Shown here: positions 33,173 to 43,659 of the stretch, piece after piece
Numbering within the stretch: position 1 is the first letter of the stretch
How the letters are laid out: each line of letters starts with the position of its first letter
The notes under the pieces: model-generated
What the model saw: only the letters and a program-made list of their open reading frames with translations
Told to the model about the DNA's origin: nothing
The model's database searches: none
Translations under genes and position numbers: made by a program
Origin: Platycnemis pennipes
Taxonomy: Eukaryota > Arthropoda > Insecta > Odonata > Platycnemididae
NCBI GenBank assembly: GCA_933228895.1
Contig: OW121853.1
Coordinates: 78,228,645-78,292,644, forward strand
Length of the DNA stretch: 64,000 bases
Direction: 5' to 3'

Positions 33173-33434
33173 TAAGATTTATGGTCAATCACTCAGTGAT
33201 TCAACCCGAAGGTTGGTTTGGATAGGTGAGGGTAGAGCTCACCCTGGACTAAGCCACAAGCGTGTGAATTTCACGCATTCAGGGTAGGGGGGCCAGTTCC
33301 TTTCCCTGTGCCACCTCGCACTCCGAGGATTTTTCGTTCGCGGGCGTCCAAAGGCTTCACCCGGATTTGAACCTGGGACCCTTCGATCAGTAGCCAAGCG
33401 CTCTACCCACAACCACGCTCCTAAGATTTATGGT
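33173..33434 (-). mobile_element. tRNA-derived SINE with 13-bp target duplication
   Basis: The SINE body is 33186-33421 (236 bp) on the minus strand. Its head reads GGAGCGTGGTTGTGGGTAGA then GCGCTTGGC (A box) and CCCAGGTTCAAATCCGGGTG (T arm with B box). The tail ends in the small palindrome AATCACTGAGTGATT. The exact 13-bp direct repeat TAAGATTTATGGT at 33173-33185 and 33422-33434 is the target-site duplication. Family D is not related to families A-C here beyond the tRNA head. Acceptor-stem pairing fails, so it is not a tRNA gene. The perfect duplication implies a comparatively recent insertion. Confidence 0.85.
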
Positions 33435-33945
33435 ACACAACTATAATTTACATTCAGTTGATTTGTGGAATGCTCATCAGTTTCCGCCAAATAAAATTTT
33501 AGTCCACACGGAATGCGCTATGGTTACCTGTACGTAGACGGTCAGTATCATTCATACCACACGCAATATACTGTTCTGAAAGAACGACCATTGTTAGACG
33601 TAGATTAGATATAAATACTATATTGCATCAAATGTTGAGTTAAGATAAAAAAAACCTATGATAATATATTTGAGGAGTTTCTCAAGAAACGGAAGACTTG
33701 GATAGGAGGATGGGTAAGAATTGGCTTCACAGGGAATACAAAGGCTGGATAGAGTTGCGAAGCTAATTTAGGAAATAATGCAGTATGGTGGGTATTTTCT
33801 AGGAACAATTAGGGGTTATAATTCTACTCAAAGCTCGTCCAAAGCCTGTTTTGATTTTGAGTATCAGGAAATTCTTGCGCGTATGGTTTGGGTAAATAAT
33901 TTTATTAATTATGAGAAATCAAATTAGGACTGCCACATAAGGAGA
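33435..33945. other. no feature recognised
   Basis: AT-rich unique sequence with no motif. Confidence 0.4.
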
Positions 33946-33949
33946 ATGC

Positions 33950-34168
33950 AGAGAAACCGAATGTCGGCATCAGCCTCCTCTTAAAGAAAGGCGCCAAGAA
34001 GGTCACGATTTAACGTCCCATCCGAGGGAAGTCGTACTGAACGTTAACTGCTCCAAAACACCGCACCTAAGTAAAGATCGATATTCCAAGGGATTCCGAT
34101 ACATTTTCCCTGCCTTGCCTCCGGGATAGGAGTACTCTAGCCACCACACCAACCGGATCTTCTTGGTG
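33950..34168 (-). mobile_element. SINE family A copy, near full length
   Basis: Plus-strand landmarks in order: GCAGAGAAACCGAATGTCGG, CATCAGCCTCCTCTTAAAG, GGCGCCAAGAAGG, TTTAACGTCCCATCCGAGG, CTGCTCCAAAACACCGCAC, then the tRNA-like part CCTCCGGGATAGGAGTACTC and ACACCAACCGGATC. Here the B box is lost; the A-box region remains. Confidence 0.65.
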
Positions 34169-34169
34169 C

Positions 34170-34698
34170 CATAGTCCGCGCAGCAATACGTGAAAATCCA
34201 AAACTCTCGCCCAACTCCCATTTAATCCCCGTGGTGGAAGACAGGCGCGGAACTCCGCTCTGACCTCGCTCCCACGAACAATCGAGGGAGGCGAGGTAAC
34301 CGGGGTTGATTTCGCTGACTATCCCACTGCACACATTCGGGAGAAAAAAAATTAAAAAAAAAAAAGTTCGCACCCTCAGCAGGTATTTAACCCCTCGGCG
34401 GAGGATGAAAAGAAAGAGTGAAAAAAATAAAGCTTTTGGCGCTCCATATTGCCATAAGGACAACGCCCGGACGGCACTCGCGCGACGCGTGTGTTTTATT
34501 TTTCCGAAAGGGAGTCGATCGATCCGTCTCATCTCTCCGCGGGAGGACTCGGCTGCGAAAACATCGCGACGGCGGCGGCGGAGAGGCGCAATACATTTAG
34601 AATCGGGAGAAAAAACTGGTTTTACGACCGTTAGGGGGTAGCTCATCGAGAACTGTGATCGATGTCCTTGAGATTCTACAGCTCGGGGCAGACATATA
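34170..34698. other. GC-rich patch, no gene recognised
   Basis: Contains a 188-codon minus-strand frame (34137-34703) and a 111-codon plus-strand frame over the same bases; both are arginine-rich and motif-free and are judged composition artefacts. Confidence 0.4.
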
Positions 34699-34699
34699 T

Positions 34700-34936
34700 T
34701 CAACCAAGAAAAAAGTCAATATGAAGGTCGGTGAATAGTCTATAACGGAGCGAGGCCTTGTATGGGTGCCGAAACATGGACAGGCGGAAGAGAAGAAGAT
34801 GAAATTGTACTTAGGCTACTGAGTGGATGAGGAGGACAGAGAACGTGGGGAATGTAGAAAGTAATATTAACGAGGGAGTGCTGGAAGTGGTGGGGGAGGA
34901 AAGGAAGTAGATAGAGGGAATAGGGAGAAGGCATTC
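34700..34936 (+). mobile_element. RTE-type LINE fragment, degraded
   Basis: Fragments such as GCCGAAACATGGAC (AETW), WMRRTENVGNVESNINEGVLE and VVGEERK(*)IEGIRRR in shifting frames match the subfamily at 35200. No intact frame. Confidence 0.5.
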
Positions 34937-35194
34937 AATTGACATTCGAATTCTTTAATCCCCAAAATGCCTTCTTTTTGCCTTAATAGACTTGATTTTA
35001 TTGAATTACTGTTGCGAAAGATAGCATTTTTATCCTACTTACGATAGGTTTAGCTTGTAACTTTCCAGCCGCTAGTAAATACTCGATACTTGGCACGACA
35101 GCGAGGCTCATCTCGCCTGAGTAATGAATCTAGACAAATGTGAGCACAATATATTTTTAATCAAACCAAGTGGTTGCATTTACCTAGTACTAAA

Positions 35195-35530
35195 AGGAAA
35201 GGAGATAAAAATAGACCCAGGGCTACTGATATATGGATATGGAGAAGGATGAGGAAGATCAGGAGTGTGGAAATGAAGAAGAACGAGGAAGTACTAAAGA
35301 TGATGGGGTAAGAAAGGAAGTTGATTGAGGAAATTAGGAAAATGCAAAGGGAGTGGATCAAGCAAGTGATAAGGGGTAAAGGAGTTTTGAAGAACGTGAT
35401 TGAGGAAAGAATGTTGGGCAAGAGGAAGAGGGAGAAGAATATGGGAAGTATAGGTATGACAGATTGAAGAAGGACATGATATGAAAGACAGAGGTTGGGA
35501 TAAGGGTTTTAAGTCCATCAAACCTACCTT
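35195..35530 (+). mobile_element. RTE-type LINE fragment, second subfamily
   Basis: Reads ATDIWIWRRMRKIRSVEMKK, NEEVLKMMG, ERKLIEEIRKMQREWIKQVI, then IEERMLGKRKREKN. Corresponds to W.RRM, NEEVL.., ER.LI..IR.RQ, RM.GKR.RG of the C-terminal region also seen at 16440. Stops interrupt it; the GATGATAATATTAGTATGTAGG end matches 16790-16865 in style. Confidence 0.65.
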
Positions 35531-35727
35531 TACTGATGATAATATTAGTATGTAGGTTGTTGGTGAAAACTAGAACAGATAATAATATTTTTAATGAATT
35601 GTGTTATAATATTTAGGGTAGGCGATCGAGAGTTAGGGTAATTAGACATTCGCAGGTCATTTTTATGCAACGGAGGAAGGGTGAAGAGAGCCAGTAAGCG
35701 AAATAAACCTAATCTCAACGAAATGCG

Positions 35728-35830
35728 ACAAGACGTCCACGTTTTAACGTCTTATCTAACGGATGGAGTATTGAGCTTAGAGTGCTCTCCACACAGCACT
35801 CAAGCACGCAAGTGCTTTTCATTGGCAAAC
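35728..35830 (-). mobile_element. SINE family A, partial
   Basis: TTTTAACGTCTTATCTAACG and GGAGTATTGAGCTTAGAGTG, then CTCTCCACACAGCACTCAAG match the family; the tRNA-like half is missing. Confidence 0.6.
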
Positions 35831-35984
35831 TAAAGATACGAGAAGTTGATTAGGGACTAAATGTAGGGCAAAGGGAATTCTTCATAAAAAAAGTTTCTTT
35901 ACTTCCGACTACAAATATAAGTGTAAACTAAAGTCGGACATTTCCAATACACATTTCATTATTGGGATCAAATATACATTAAAA

Positions 35985-36190
35985 TAGACATGCTGGTTTG
36001 ATGAAGACAATCGTTGAAGGACAATTGAATGGGAAAATGGCAAAGAAAGTCCAATGAAAAATATAGAGTAAGGATTGAAGGATGTGAACGGGAATAGTTA
36101 CGTAAATAGGAAGAGGTTTGCCGATAGGAAAATCAAGTGGATATCTCCGTCAAACCACTCTAAGGATGGTCGACTGATGATAATGACGAC
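35985..36190 (+). mobile_element. RTE-type LINE, 3' end
   Basis: GATGAAGACAATCGTTGAAGG (LMKTIVEG) through GATGTGAACGGGAATAGTTA (DVNGNSY) and GCCGATAGG to a TGATGATAATGACGAC end. Aligns with 11810-12010. Only the last about 65 codons and the end survive. Confidence 0.65.
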
Positions 36191-36194
36191 TACA

Positions 36195-37550
36195 TAATTG
36201 AGCGATAACGGATAAGTTTATTATCAAAAATATAAAGAGGGGTTGCAACAAATAATTAAATGATAAATTAAATTTTTTAGTGTCATAAGAAGAGGAAATC
36301 AAGGTGAACCAGCATTATTTGGCGACCATTTTTAAGATAAGCGAAAGAGGAGTTCAGAGTTTGCTGTGCAGCGGGTTAATATCCTTAGTCAAGCAACTAG
36401 AGAGACAAAATGTCTATCCCTAATTACTGCAATGCTACCAACTAAGTAGCCAGCACGGATGGCAATTAGCGAACGACGGAGTGAGACCAGACCGTGCTAA
36501 ACGGCATTCGGACTCGACCCACTAATGAATGCGTGCTTAGCCCAAATGCAGCAACGATAACTCCACTACGCATTCGGGGTTGAGCGCATGCTAACGACGC
36601 GCGGCTAACGAAGCAAAGCTGGCAACGAGTTGGGCGAGGTTGGAGCCACGGACGGAATCCAGATATCCTCACGGTGGAGACTCTTAGCTTGCGGTATTCC
36701 AACCACCACCACAGAGCTATAGAGAGGACACTTCAGGGAGGACAAAGGTCGAGGGAAATCCTATATTGCGTCAACTTGGATAAGCGCTCTCTCTTGAGAG
36801 TACCCAAATGCAGGCTTAGTTTCACACACAACAATCTCTCTCTCTCTCTTTCTACATCTTGCGTCCCGATCTAATTGCCAACTCCGTTTCCAATACAACA
36901 AATGACCTCAGAGGTTACGTTTTCCGGCAAAGGGAGAGTCTCAACTTAATTAGGAAAGATAAAACGTCGAGAGCCTGGTCTGTTCTATGGCGCAAAAGAA
37001 AAAACAGATCGAACTGGGCGCTTCGGAAATCAGGCGCAAAGAGATTTCGAGGAAAAGGAACTTCATTAGTATTCGAGGGACCTGTCATTCGTTACTTGGC
37101 GAGCATCTCATACTATTCGACGCCAGAATAGGTAATACCCAGCTCAAGGATCCCCAATCTCGGGTATCAAGAGATGAAAATGTTGAAATAACGAAACTAG
37201 TCGGAATCAAGTATTAAAAAAAACAGTGGAAAGTTGCAATCATAATTTACGAAGATGAGAGAGAACCTATCGATTTTGGGAATGCAATAGGGACATAAGA
37301 TTTGCGAGAGAAAGCAACGTTCTTACAAATACTGTGCTATGGTGACAGGTGCAGGCTAAGGGAGGGAAAGGAAGGAAATAGCGATGTTGGAAGGTATATT
37401 GGTATGAATAGCTTAAGAGGAATATGATGAAACACTCCACCAGCATAAAAACTATACACCTCTTAAAGGTACCAATAAATGTATTCTTCGAAGAGCTTAG
37501 GTAAAGATCACCTTATATCGGAAGAATTATAAAGAATAAAGAGCATCAAA
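36195..37550. other. no gene recognised
   Basis: Unique sequence with a (CT)n tract at 36834-36850. Frames of 60-90 codons at 36466-37217 show no motif. Confidence 0.4.
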
Positions 37551-37554
37551 ATGC

Positions 37555-37752
37555 TGCTAACCAACATCATCGGTCAACAATCCCGAGATTGGTTTGACGC
37601 AGGTCTCCAATTGATCCTAACCTCCATAATAATAATTTCCATAATTCTTCTCCTTCGAACCCTTTGCAAGTTGCTCCATACATCTCATCACAAGCATTCC
37701 TCTTCCTTACTTGTACCTCTTACTTCGATGATTGTATCCATCAGGTCATCAT
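37555..37752 (-). mobile_element. RTE-type LINE 3' part, split by CR1 insertion
   Basis: On the minus strand NDDLMDTIIEVRGTSKEEE leads through MEQLAKGSKEKNY to CGTCAAACCAATCTCGGGAT and the family end near 37560. It is continuous in meaning with 38429-38605: that fragment ends GHLLRHD and this one starts with the next residues. Confidence 0.7.
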
Positions 37753-38428
37753 TACGAGAAATCAGCTACTTTTCCCTTGTTGGACCTCATTTGGAATATG
37801 CTGCCAGTGTATGGGATCCCTACGAAATATTCGAAAAATCGGTCTAAATAATGAACTTGAACGTGTGCAGCGAAGATCGACAAGATTTGTAAAGGGACGG
37901 TACGATAACTGTATTAGCGTACCCATTCAATTAAATGAATTAAAGTGGGAATCATTGTCACATCGCAGGTTTAAATTTAGACTTAATCTCTTAAATAAAT
38001 TACAAGATAATATTTTCAGTGATGACGATAAAAATATATCGCGAACCCCAACTTACTATGGTAGACTGGACCATAATCACAAAATCACAAAATTAGAGAA
38101 ATTGATTGTCAAACTGGCAGATTCAAAATGTCATTTTTTCCTCGTACAATCAGGGATATGAATAGCGGTAAATATGTGCAATACGAGTGAATCAATTAAT
38201 AGCATAGGTAGCTGCATGTTGGTATAAAGACTTGAAGGTAACCCAATTAACAGCATGTTTTGGCATGCTTACTTTGCTAGTTCTATCTTTGTTAATTGTG
38301 AAGTTTACTCTAGTATACGATATTAATACTATTCCTTTTTTATGCATGATATGTAATGCTTGTTTGGTGAGAATTCACCCCCTGCCACACACCTTTATGG
38401 TGGCTTGAAGGGTATTATGTAGATGTAG
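37753..38428 (+). mobile_element. CR1-type LINE-derived element nested in RTE copy
   Basis: Begins ACGAGAAATCAGCTACTTTT (37754), reads FSLVGPHLEYAASVWDPYE, shifts frame, then LNNELERVQRRSTRFVKGRY, VPIQLNELKWESLSHRRFKF and NIFSDDDKNISRTPTYYGRL to 38161. The 3' untranslated part closes with the hairpin at 38382-38412 and tail ATGTAGATGTAG. Four-base duplications TCAT flank it (37749-37752, 38429-38432). Its 5' edge coincides with that of the copy at 42725. Confidence 0.8.
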
Positions 38429-38605
38429 TCATGTCTCAATAAATGGCCGACTACATTGCCCTGCCTACTTTTCAAAGTTTTACGAAGACCTCTCTTTTTC
38501 CACATTCTTCTCATGACTTCTTCATTATTCACTCGATCTATTCATTCAATCTTCATCTTTCTCCTGCAGAACCACATTCCGAATGCTTCCATTACCGAAT
38601 GTTTC
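38429..38605 (-). mobile_element. RTE-type LINE, upstream part of split copy
   Basis: Minus strand reads MEAFGMWFCRRKMKIE, IDRVNNEEVMRRMWKKRGLR, KTLKSRQGNVVGHLLRHD. The domain continues at 37752 on the other side of the CR1-type insertion. One in-frame stop is present. Confidence 0.7.
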
Positions 38606-38609
38606 CTTC

Positions 38610-39262
38610 TTGCTTCGCCCATTGCTATTTATTCGGCTTTTATATAGCAATAGTAGCTCACCTCTTCCAGCTTTTCCCTAACAAGTTTCAAAATGACCAA
38701 AGGAGAAATATTTTGCAGATTAAAGCAATGTTTTGAGCTCATTTAATCTGAATGCTGGTGCATATCCTACCGCGGCACGCAAAGAAATAGCCAATATTAC
38801 TCCATTATTCATTTTATTCGGAAACCAATTCTTGTCATCCGAGTTTTTGATTGGCCAAATTGGACCAGGCCTGCACTACGTCATCTCATCCGGATTCCAC
38901 CGTACAATCAAAGCAACGGGAACGAATAAAACCAGAAGCAGAAAAAAGAAACTGGTGTCCACCGACCGAATCATACACTGCGTGACCACTCGGTAAGCGA
39001 ACGTCGGAGACTGTGTTCCACGAGGATTTGCACAGATGCGAAAGCAGGCAGGCGCTCCATTCACCCTATCTCTCGGCCCGCAAACGCAATGGGAGCGCAA
39101 TTGCATCACAAAGAAGGCTATCGCGGAAGGGAGAAAAAGGAAACGTCAGAGAAAACCAACGTAATGAGATTTTCCTTAAGCAGGACGGCGGGGATGGGAT
39201 TGGTGTGCGGTGGCTAAAGGACCCGGTCTCGAATACTGGCAGTAGCATACCGGTCGCTTTTT
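38610..39262. other. no gene recognised; CCAAT and CRE-like sites
   Basis: 38848-38886 has TGATTGGCCAAATTGGACCA followed by CTACGTCATC, resembling 31812-31858. 38990-39250 is GC-richer. Frames of 60-88 codons have no motif. Confidence 0.4.
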
Positions 39263-39365
39263 TATCTACATATCCGTAATAAACTGCGAGCCACCACGAG
39301 GGTACGTGGCAGTGGATGAAAAATCACCGTACATGAACTACCTACATACAACTAAGAGGTAAGAT
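39263..39365 (-). mobile_element. CR1-type LINE 3' end fragment
   Basis: Minus-strand 3' end: tail side TATCTACATATCCGTAATAA, hairpin AACTGCGAGCCACCACGAGG, then CAACTAAGAGGTAA shared with 119-132. Confidence 0.65.
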
Positions 39366-39369
39366 GCCG

Positions 39370-39934
39370 CTAGCTCATGAAAACATGTAATAAATAAGTC
39401 ACGTGCAACAAAATGGTCAGTATATACTTAAAAATGAAGTGATTACTGATCAGACTGGCATTTATAAAAAAACTATATTGGCAGATAACCGAGAACAAAA
39501 TCATTTGCCTTGGCCGGAACACGAATGATTTTTTCTCTGTGGAATATCTGCTATTTTGAAATTTCAGCGGGTAACGCCGCTAAAGTTTTCTCGGCCAGTT
39601 CATCAGAACTCTGAAAACCTATATTAATATGTACTTGAGTCATATCAGGAGAGCACTTCATTTTCAGAGCTACGTCATTGGATGGTAGGTACGTGTGATG
39701 AGCCGTGAACCTCTTTGGCACATTTGGTCAAGAGCAGACGAATGCTGACGTGCAGTTTCTCTCCACTCTTACTCCGAACCCTGAAAAATTCCCATCCCAG
39801 ACTAACTATCCATCTTTCCTAAATGGTGCAAGTGACCTAAGGGGTCATCAATATACCGAAACGCTGTTTGCCCTCTATTTTCATCTCCTCTCCATAATGC
39901 TATGTAACAGTAGCTCTAAAAGTAGATGATAAAT
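39370..39934. other. no feature recognised
   Basis: Unique sequence with a 74-codon frame (39705-39929) lacking motifs. Confidence 0.4.
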
Positions 39935-40123
39935 AGAAAAAGATGTAGATGTAGTGCATGATGCATGTATTAATCCCTTAAATACAATAGATACTAACAA
40001 TCTAGTTGCATGAGACCCTATAGTTGCTTGTTCGCATGTCGGTAGTGCATGCTTGGTGATATTCACCCCCTGCCACACACCCCCACGGCGGCTTGCAGGG
40101 TATCATGTAGATGTAGATGTAGA
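39935..40123 (+). mobile_element. CR1-type LINE, 3' untranslated end
   Basis: Starts near TAGATGTAGTGCATGATGCA and aligns with 7365-7545 and, inverted, with 54681-54855. The hairpin CCCTGC(40068-40073)/GCAGGG(40095-40100) is intact and the tail reads ATGTAGATGTAGATGTAG. No coding bases. Cleanest example of the 3' terminus. Confidence 0.8.
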
Positions 40124-40129
40124 AAAGAT

Positions 40130-41085
40130 TCACCCCTAAATAACGTAAAGGTGGCCAAGAACCCTCTCTATTTCATGATTGAAAAAACTCGTTATAAATA
40201 CCTTACTAATTTCTCAATACCATTTAACCGCAAAGAAATAATTTGTATCGTCAATATCATTTTAGCATTAAATGAATTCATAATATATCTTTCTCCTGTT
40301 ATACCGGGAAGGCTGGACCTCCCCACTGTCCACAGTGTATCGTAACAGCAGGCCCAACCCCTCCTCTTCTTTCCACGCGGCGCAAAATACGGACGGTCCC
40401 TTAGTTGTCGGTCGGCTCCGCTGAATAACTACAATCTACAATAGAGTGAGTGCCGCTTCGTCCACCTTCCTTTACCCGTTACCACGACAATTGAAGGGAC
40501 GGGAGCGTACTTTTATTTTGCGAACGCCACCGATGGTGATTGGTGCGGCAGTAAAAGCGCGCGCCGGAATCTGCAAACCCGAGAACAGGGCTCGCGTCTC
40601 GGAATTGATTTCGCCTCCCTTTGACGCTTTCCGCTACGTTTCGGTCCCTGCGTTGGTTTTTTTTTATTGGGTGTGCACTGATTGAAAAGTCCGCCCGGTG
40701 GAACTTTACTTTTTTTTTAACTGGGAATCCCCGTCGTGCACTTGCCCTTGTGTTCTTCAAAGCCGTTTCATCCGCCTTACTATTCTCCCATAGTGCGGGA
40801 GATACTTAAGGAATGGAATGAAAGTATGAACTATAAGGATGGCAAAGTAATAAGATATTCCAGAACAAGGAGGGCAAGATTAATTTAAAAAGGTGGAGGA
40901 AAAAAGCTCAAAAACGTAGAGCAATTTAGCTCCCTTAGTGTCGCACTGGAGGAAAAAGGGTATAGAACTTCGTAAGTTTGCAGAATAGTTGCCTAATAAT
41001 TACGTGAGGGCTGAGTAGGGACGATAAGTAAAAAACACGTGTGGCAGTGGGCATTGGATCACCATCCATTAATTAAATATGGGGA
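40130..41085. other. no gene recognised; GC-rich patch
   Basis: 40370-40770 is GC-richer and open in several frames without motifs; the rest is AT-rich. Confidence 0.4.
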
Positions 41086-41089
41086 GAAG

Positions 41090-41270
41090 AGTGAAGCTGG
41101 TCACGGTAGTCCATTCGGCAACGCGCTAACGACGCAACGCCAAGACCGAGGGTTCGAATCCCACCCAGGGCATAGATCTTGTGTTCGTCTTAGAATAAAG
41201 ATCTTAGACGGTGCAATATAACCTCAGCTGTTGGGGCACCGAAAACCCAAGACCAAAACTACAAGAAGGT
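41090..41270 (+). mobile_element. tRNA-derived SINE, family B
   Basis: Head: TCGGCAACGCGCTAACGACG (A-box side) and GAGGGTTCGAATCCCACCC (B box, about 41149-41160). Body: TTCGTCTTAGAATAAAGATC, TTAGACGGTGCAATATAACC. Matches 12635 and 47585 in order. Confidence 0.65.
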
Positions 41271-41274
41271 TAAA

Positions 41275-41628
41275 GGGAGCCAGGAGGAGAAAGAAATGAA
41301 AGGAGATTTTTACCTGTGATATGTGTCATGCTGCTTATTGTGACTGCGAACGATCCGTTAAAAAAAACTTTAATTTTGGCCATAAATTAATCTAATTTGA
41401 TATTATAAATTAATCACTTTTAACCCATCTACCAATAGGGTGCGGGGATAGGATTATATTTGCTGTAACACCCTCGAAATCCCGCAATTTTAAATTTTCT
41501 AGGACACTTAATCCCTCGTTTAGTCGACGAGACTCAATAGATTGCTATCTGGATCCATTTAAAAGTGGCGAAACATTGCTACATTCGAAGGTATATTTTT
41601 AAAAAACGTGATCCTACCCTTGTGTTTT
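41275..41628. other. no feature recognised
   Basis: AT-rich unique sequence. Confidence 0.4.
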
Positions 41629-41630
41629 AA

Positions 41631-41835
41631 TTAAGACACTAAATCTGGATCCCAGATGCTCCTAGAGTACTGGAGATGAGTCCTTACCAAGGTAAAACAA
41701 CATCTCCTTTTTGATTTCTGTATAAATTCATACTTCCCTTTACATTGTTTGATAAATCTTAGTCTTTCCTGCACAGTTCCCCAAATATTTCGAAAGTAAT
41801 TCACCCACAGCAAGTTCGGAGCTACGATGACTCCT
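41631..41835 (-). mobile_element. CR1-type LINE RT fragment
   Basis: Minus strand reads RNIWGTVQERLRFIKQCKGK then RRCCFTLVRTHLQYSRSIWD. The block (A)YFTLVRPHLEYASSVWDP with an upstream FLRRN.....KE pattern is characteristic of CR1/Jockey-type RTs just after the palm. A different subfamily from the 17477 type. Confidence 0.6.
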
Positions 41836-41839
41836 TATA

Positions 41840-42720
41840 TCTGGCGTCAAGGGGAGATTTGCTACGTAGAATTTACAGGTTTGATAGTACGAAATGTCTT
41901 TTGCGAAGTGCAACTTTATATATTCCCACAAATTATCACATTTCTTCAATCGTTTTCACTATGGCTGACCAGGCAAAATTCTTGAGCTTTATGAAAATTC
42001 TTCTTATTCCATCGCTGGCCACGCTTTTTATTACGTTGCTGACTCAAACCTGCCGTCAATGGCAAATCAATAGAATCGATTCCAAGAGGACATCGCTCCC
42101 TCCTCCTCTGGTCCCGTTATTTCCCACCTTCAGAAAGAGACCAGCGCCTTGATTATTCCCTCTCGTCCCGTAGGAAATTGCGACCGAGTTGGAGCAACCC
42201 CTTGTCGACGAGCCAAAGGCATTCGGCGAACTGGGAAGCGCAAGGCAACCCTTTGAACGGATACGGTAAAAAATTCTCGTTCGGAATTTAACGTAGGTTT
42301 TTCTCATTTTTTTTATTCATCGCCGAGAAGTAATCGAGTTGATTGACGTTTCCCTCCTAGGAGGGAGTGCAGTAGGTTTTTTCCCCGCCTCTGAACGTCA
42401 AAGCGATTCAGGATCGCGCGCATTCGTACGGGGAATCGCAATTTCCTGAGGTTTCGTGTGTCGCGGTCGTCTTTTCGTTCACTCCTCTCCTACGCCCTTC
42501 GTGACCTCACGAGGTCCCTGATTTCTTTCCCTACGTCCGATCCGTGGCATTGCTCACCGCTAACGGGGCTTCCAAGGAAGACGCCTCAGGTACACGACCT
42601 CTCGCCTTTGATGTTTACTGATCCATGATCATTCCTGGGGTAAACACATACGTGAAATAATGGATCAAGCTAATTATAAACCGGGATTCGTCAAAAAATA
42701 ATGGGTAAATGTGACGATCA
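41840..42720. other. no gene recognised
   Basis: Unique, with GC-richer part 42040-42600. Frames of 83-97 codons have no motif. Confidence 0.4.
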
Positions 42721-42724
42721 AGAA

Positions 42725-43385
42725 CGAGAAATCAGCTACTTTTCCCTTGTAAGACTTCATTTGGAATATGCTGCCTGTATATGAGATCCCTAGGAAATCG
42801 GCCTAAATAATGAACTTGAACGTGTGCAACGAAGGTCGGCAAGATTTGTAAAGGGACGGTACGATATCCATACTACCGTAACCAGTCTATTAAATGAATT
42901 TAAATGGGAATCATTGTCAGATCGCTGGTTGAAATGTAGACTTAATCTCTTAAATAAATTCCAAAATATTTTCAGTGATGATATTAAAAATATTTTGCGA
43001 ACCTTAACTTACTATGGTAGACTGGACCATAATCACAAAATTAGAGAAATTGATTGTCAAACTGACAGATTCAAAATGTCATTTTTTCCTCCTACAGTTA
43101 TGGATATGAATAGCGACAAATATGCCCATAACGAGTGAATCAATGTATAGCATAGGTAGCTGCATGTTGGTATAAGGACTTGATGCTAACCCAACTAACA
43201 GCATGATTTTGCATGCTTGCTTTGCTATTTTTATCTTTTTTATGCGGTGAAGTTTAGACTAGTACATTATTACTAATCCTTTTTTATGCATGATACGTAG
43301 TGCATGTTTGGTGAAAATTCACCCCCTGCCACACATCTTTATGGTGGCTTTCAGGGTGTTATGTAGATGCAGATGTAGATGTAGG
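42725..43385 (+). mobile_element. CR1-type LINE-derived element
   Basis: Begins ACGAGAAATCAGCTACTTTT as at 37754, then LEYAACI in place of LEYAASV, a stop, and from 42824 RRSARFVKGRYDIHTTVTSL, LNEFKWESLSDRWLKCRLNL, IFSDDIKNILRTLTYYGRLD and FFPPTVMDMNSDKYAHNE to 43138. The 3' untranslated part aligns with 38165-38428 and ends CACCCCCTGCCACACATC, hairpin, and ATGTAGATGCAGATGTAGATG. Confidence 0.8.
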
Positions 43386-43499
43386 GAGATTCTTTCGTTC
43401 GTGGGTCGACCGCGTTTACCCAGCAGCAAACAGTTATTCAAGGGGATAAGAGGGACAGCCTAAGACCATTTGGCGATACTGTGGTTGAAAATACGGTTG

Positions 43500-43645
43500 G
43501 GAAACGGGAGAAGGGTGAGAAGAAATCCGGCATCGGCCTTTTATAACGTAAGCCACCAAGTGGTACTCGGTTTAATTTCCCATCACACGGACGGTGCGCT
43601 GAACTTGAAGCGCCGGGAATGGATGAAGAGTGGGGATAAATAGGA
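43500..43645 (-). mobile_element. SINE family A, diverged copy
   Basis: AGAAATCCGGCATCGGCC, GTTTAATTTCCCATCACACG and GACGGTGCGCTGAACTTGAA match successive family landmarks; the tRNA-like part is missing. A second copy follows immediately. Confidence 0.5.
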
Positions 43646-43659
43646 CGTTGACATTATCG

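Noticed and set aside
33350..33421. tRNA gene on the minus strand
   Set aside because: A and B boxes are good but the 5' GGAGCGT has no pairing partner after the T arm, and a 13-bp target duplication shows it is the head of a SINE.
34137..34703. 188-codon minus-strand open frame, the second longest in the window
   Set aside because: Arginine-rich, with a competing 111-codon frame on the other strand over the same GC-rich patch; no domain or motif. Open frames of this size are expected where stop codons are depleted by GC content.
40100..40123. CRISPR-like or satellite array from GATGTA repeats
   Set aside because: It is the microsatellite tail of a CR1-type LINE, found at the end of every good copy.
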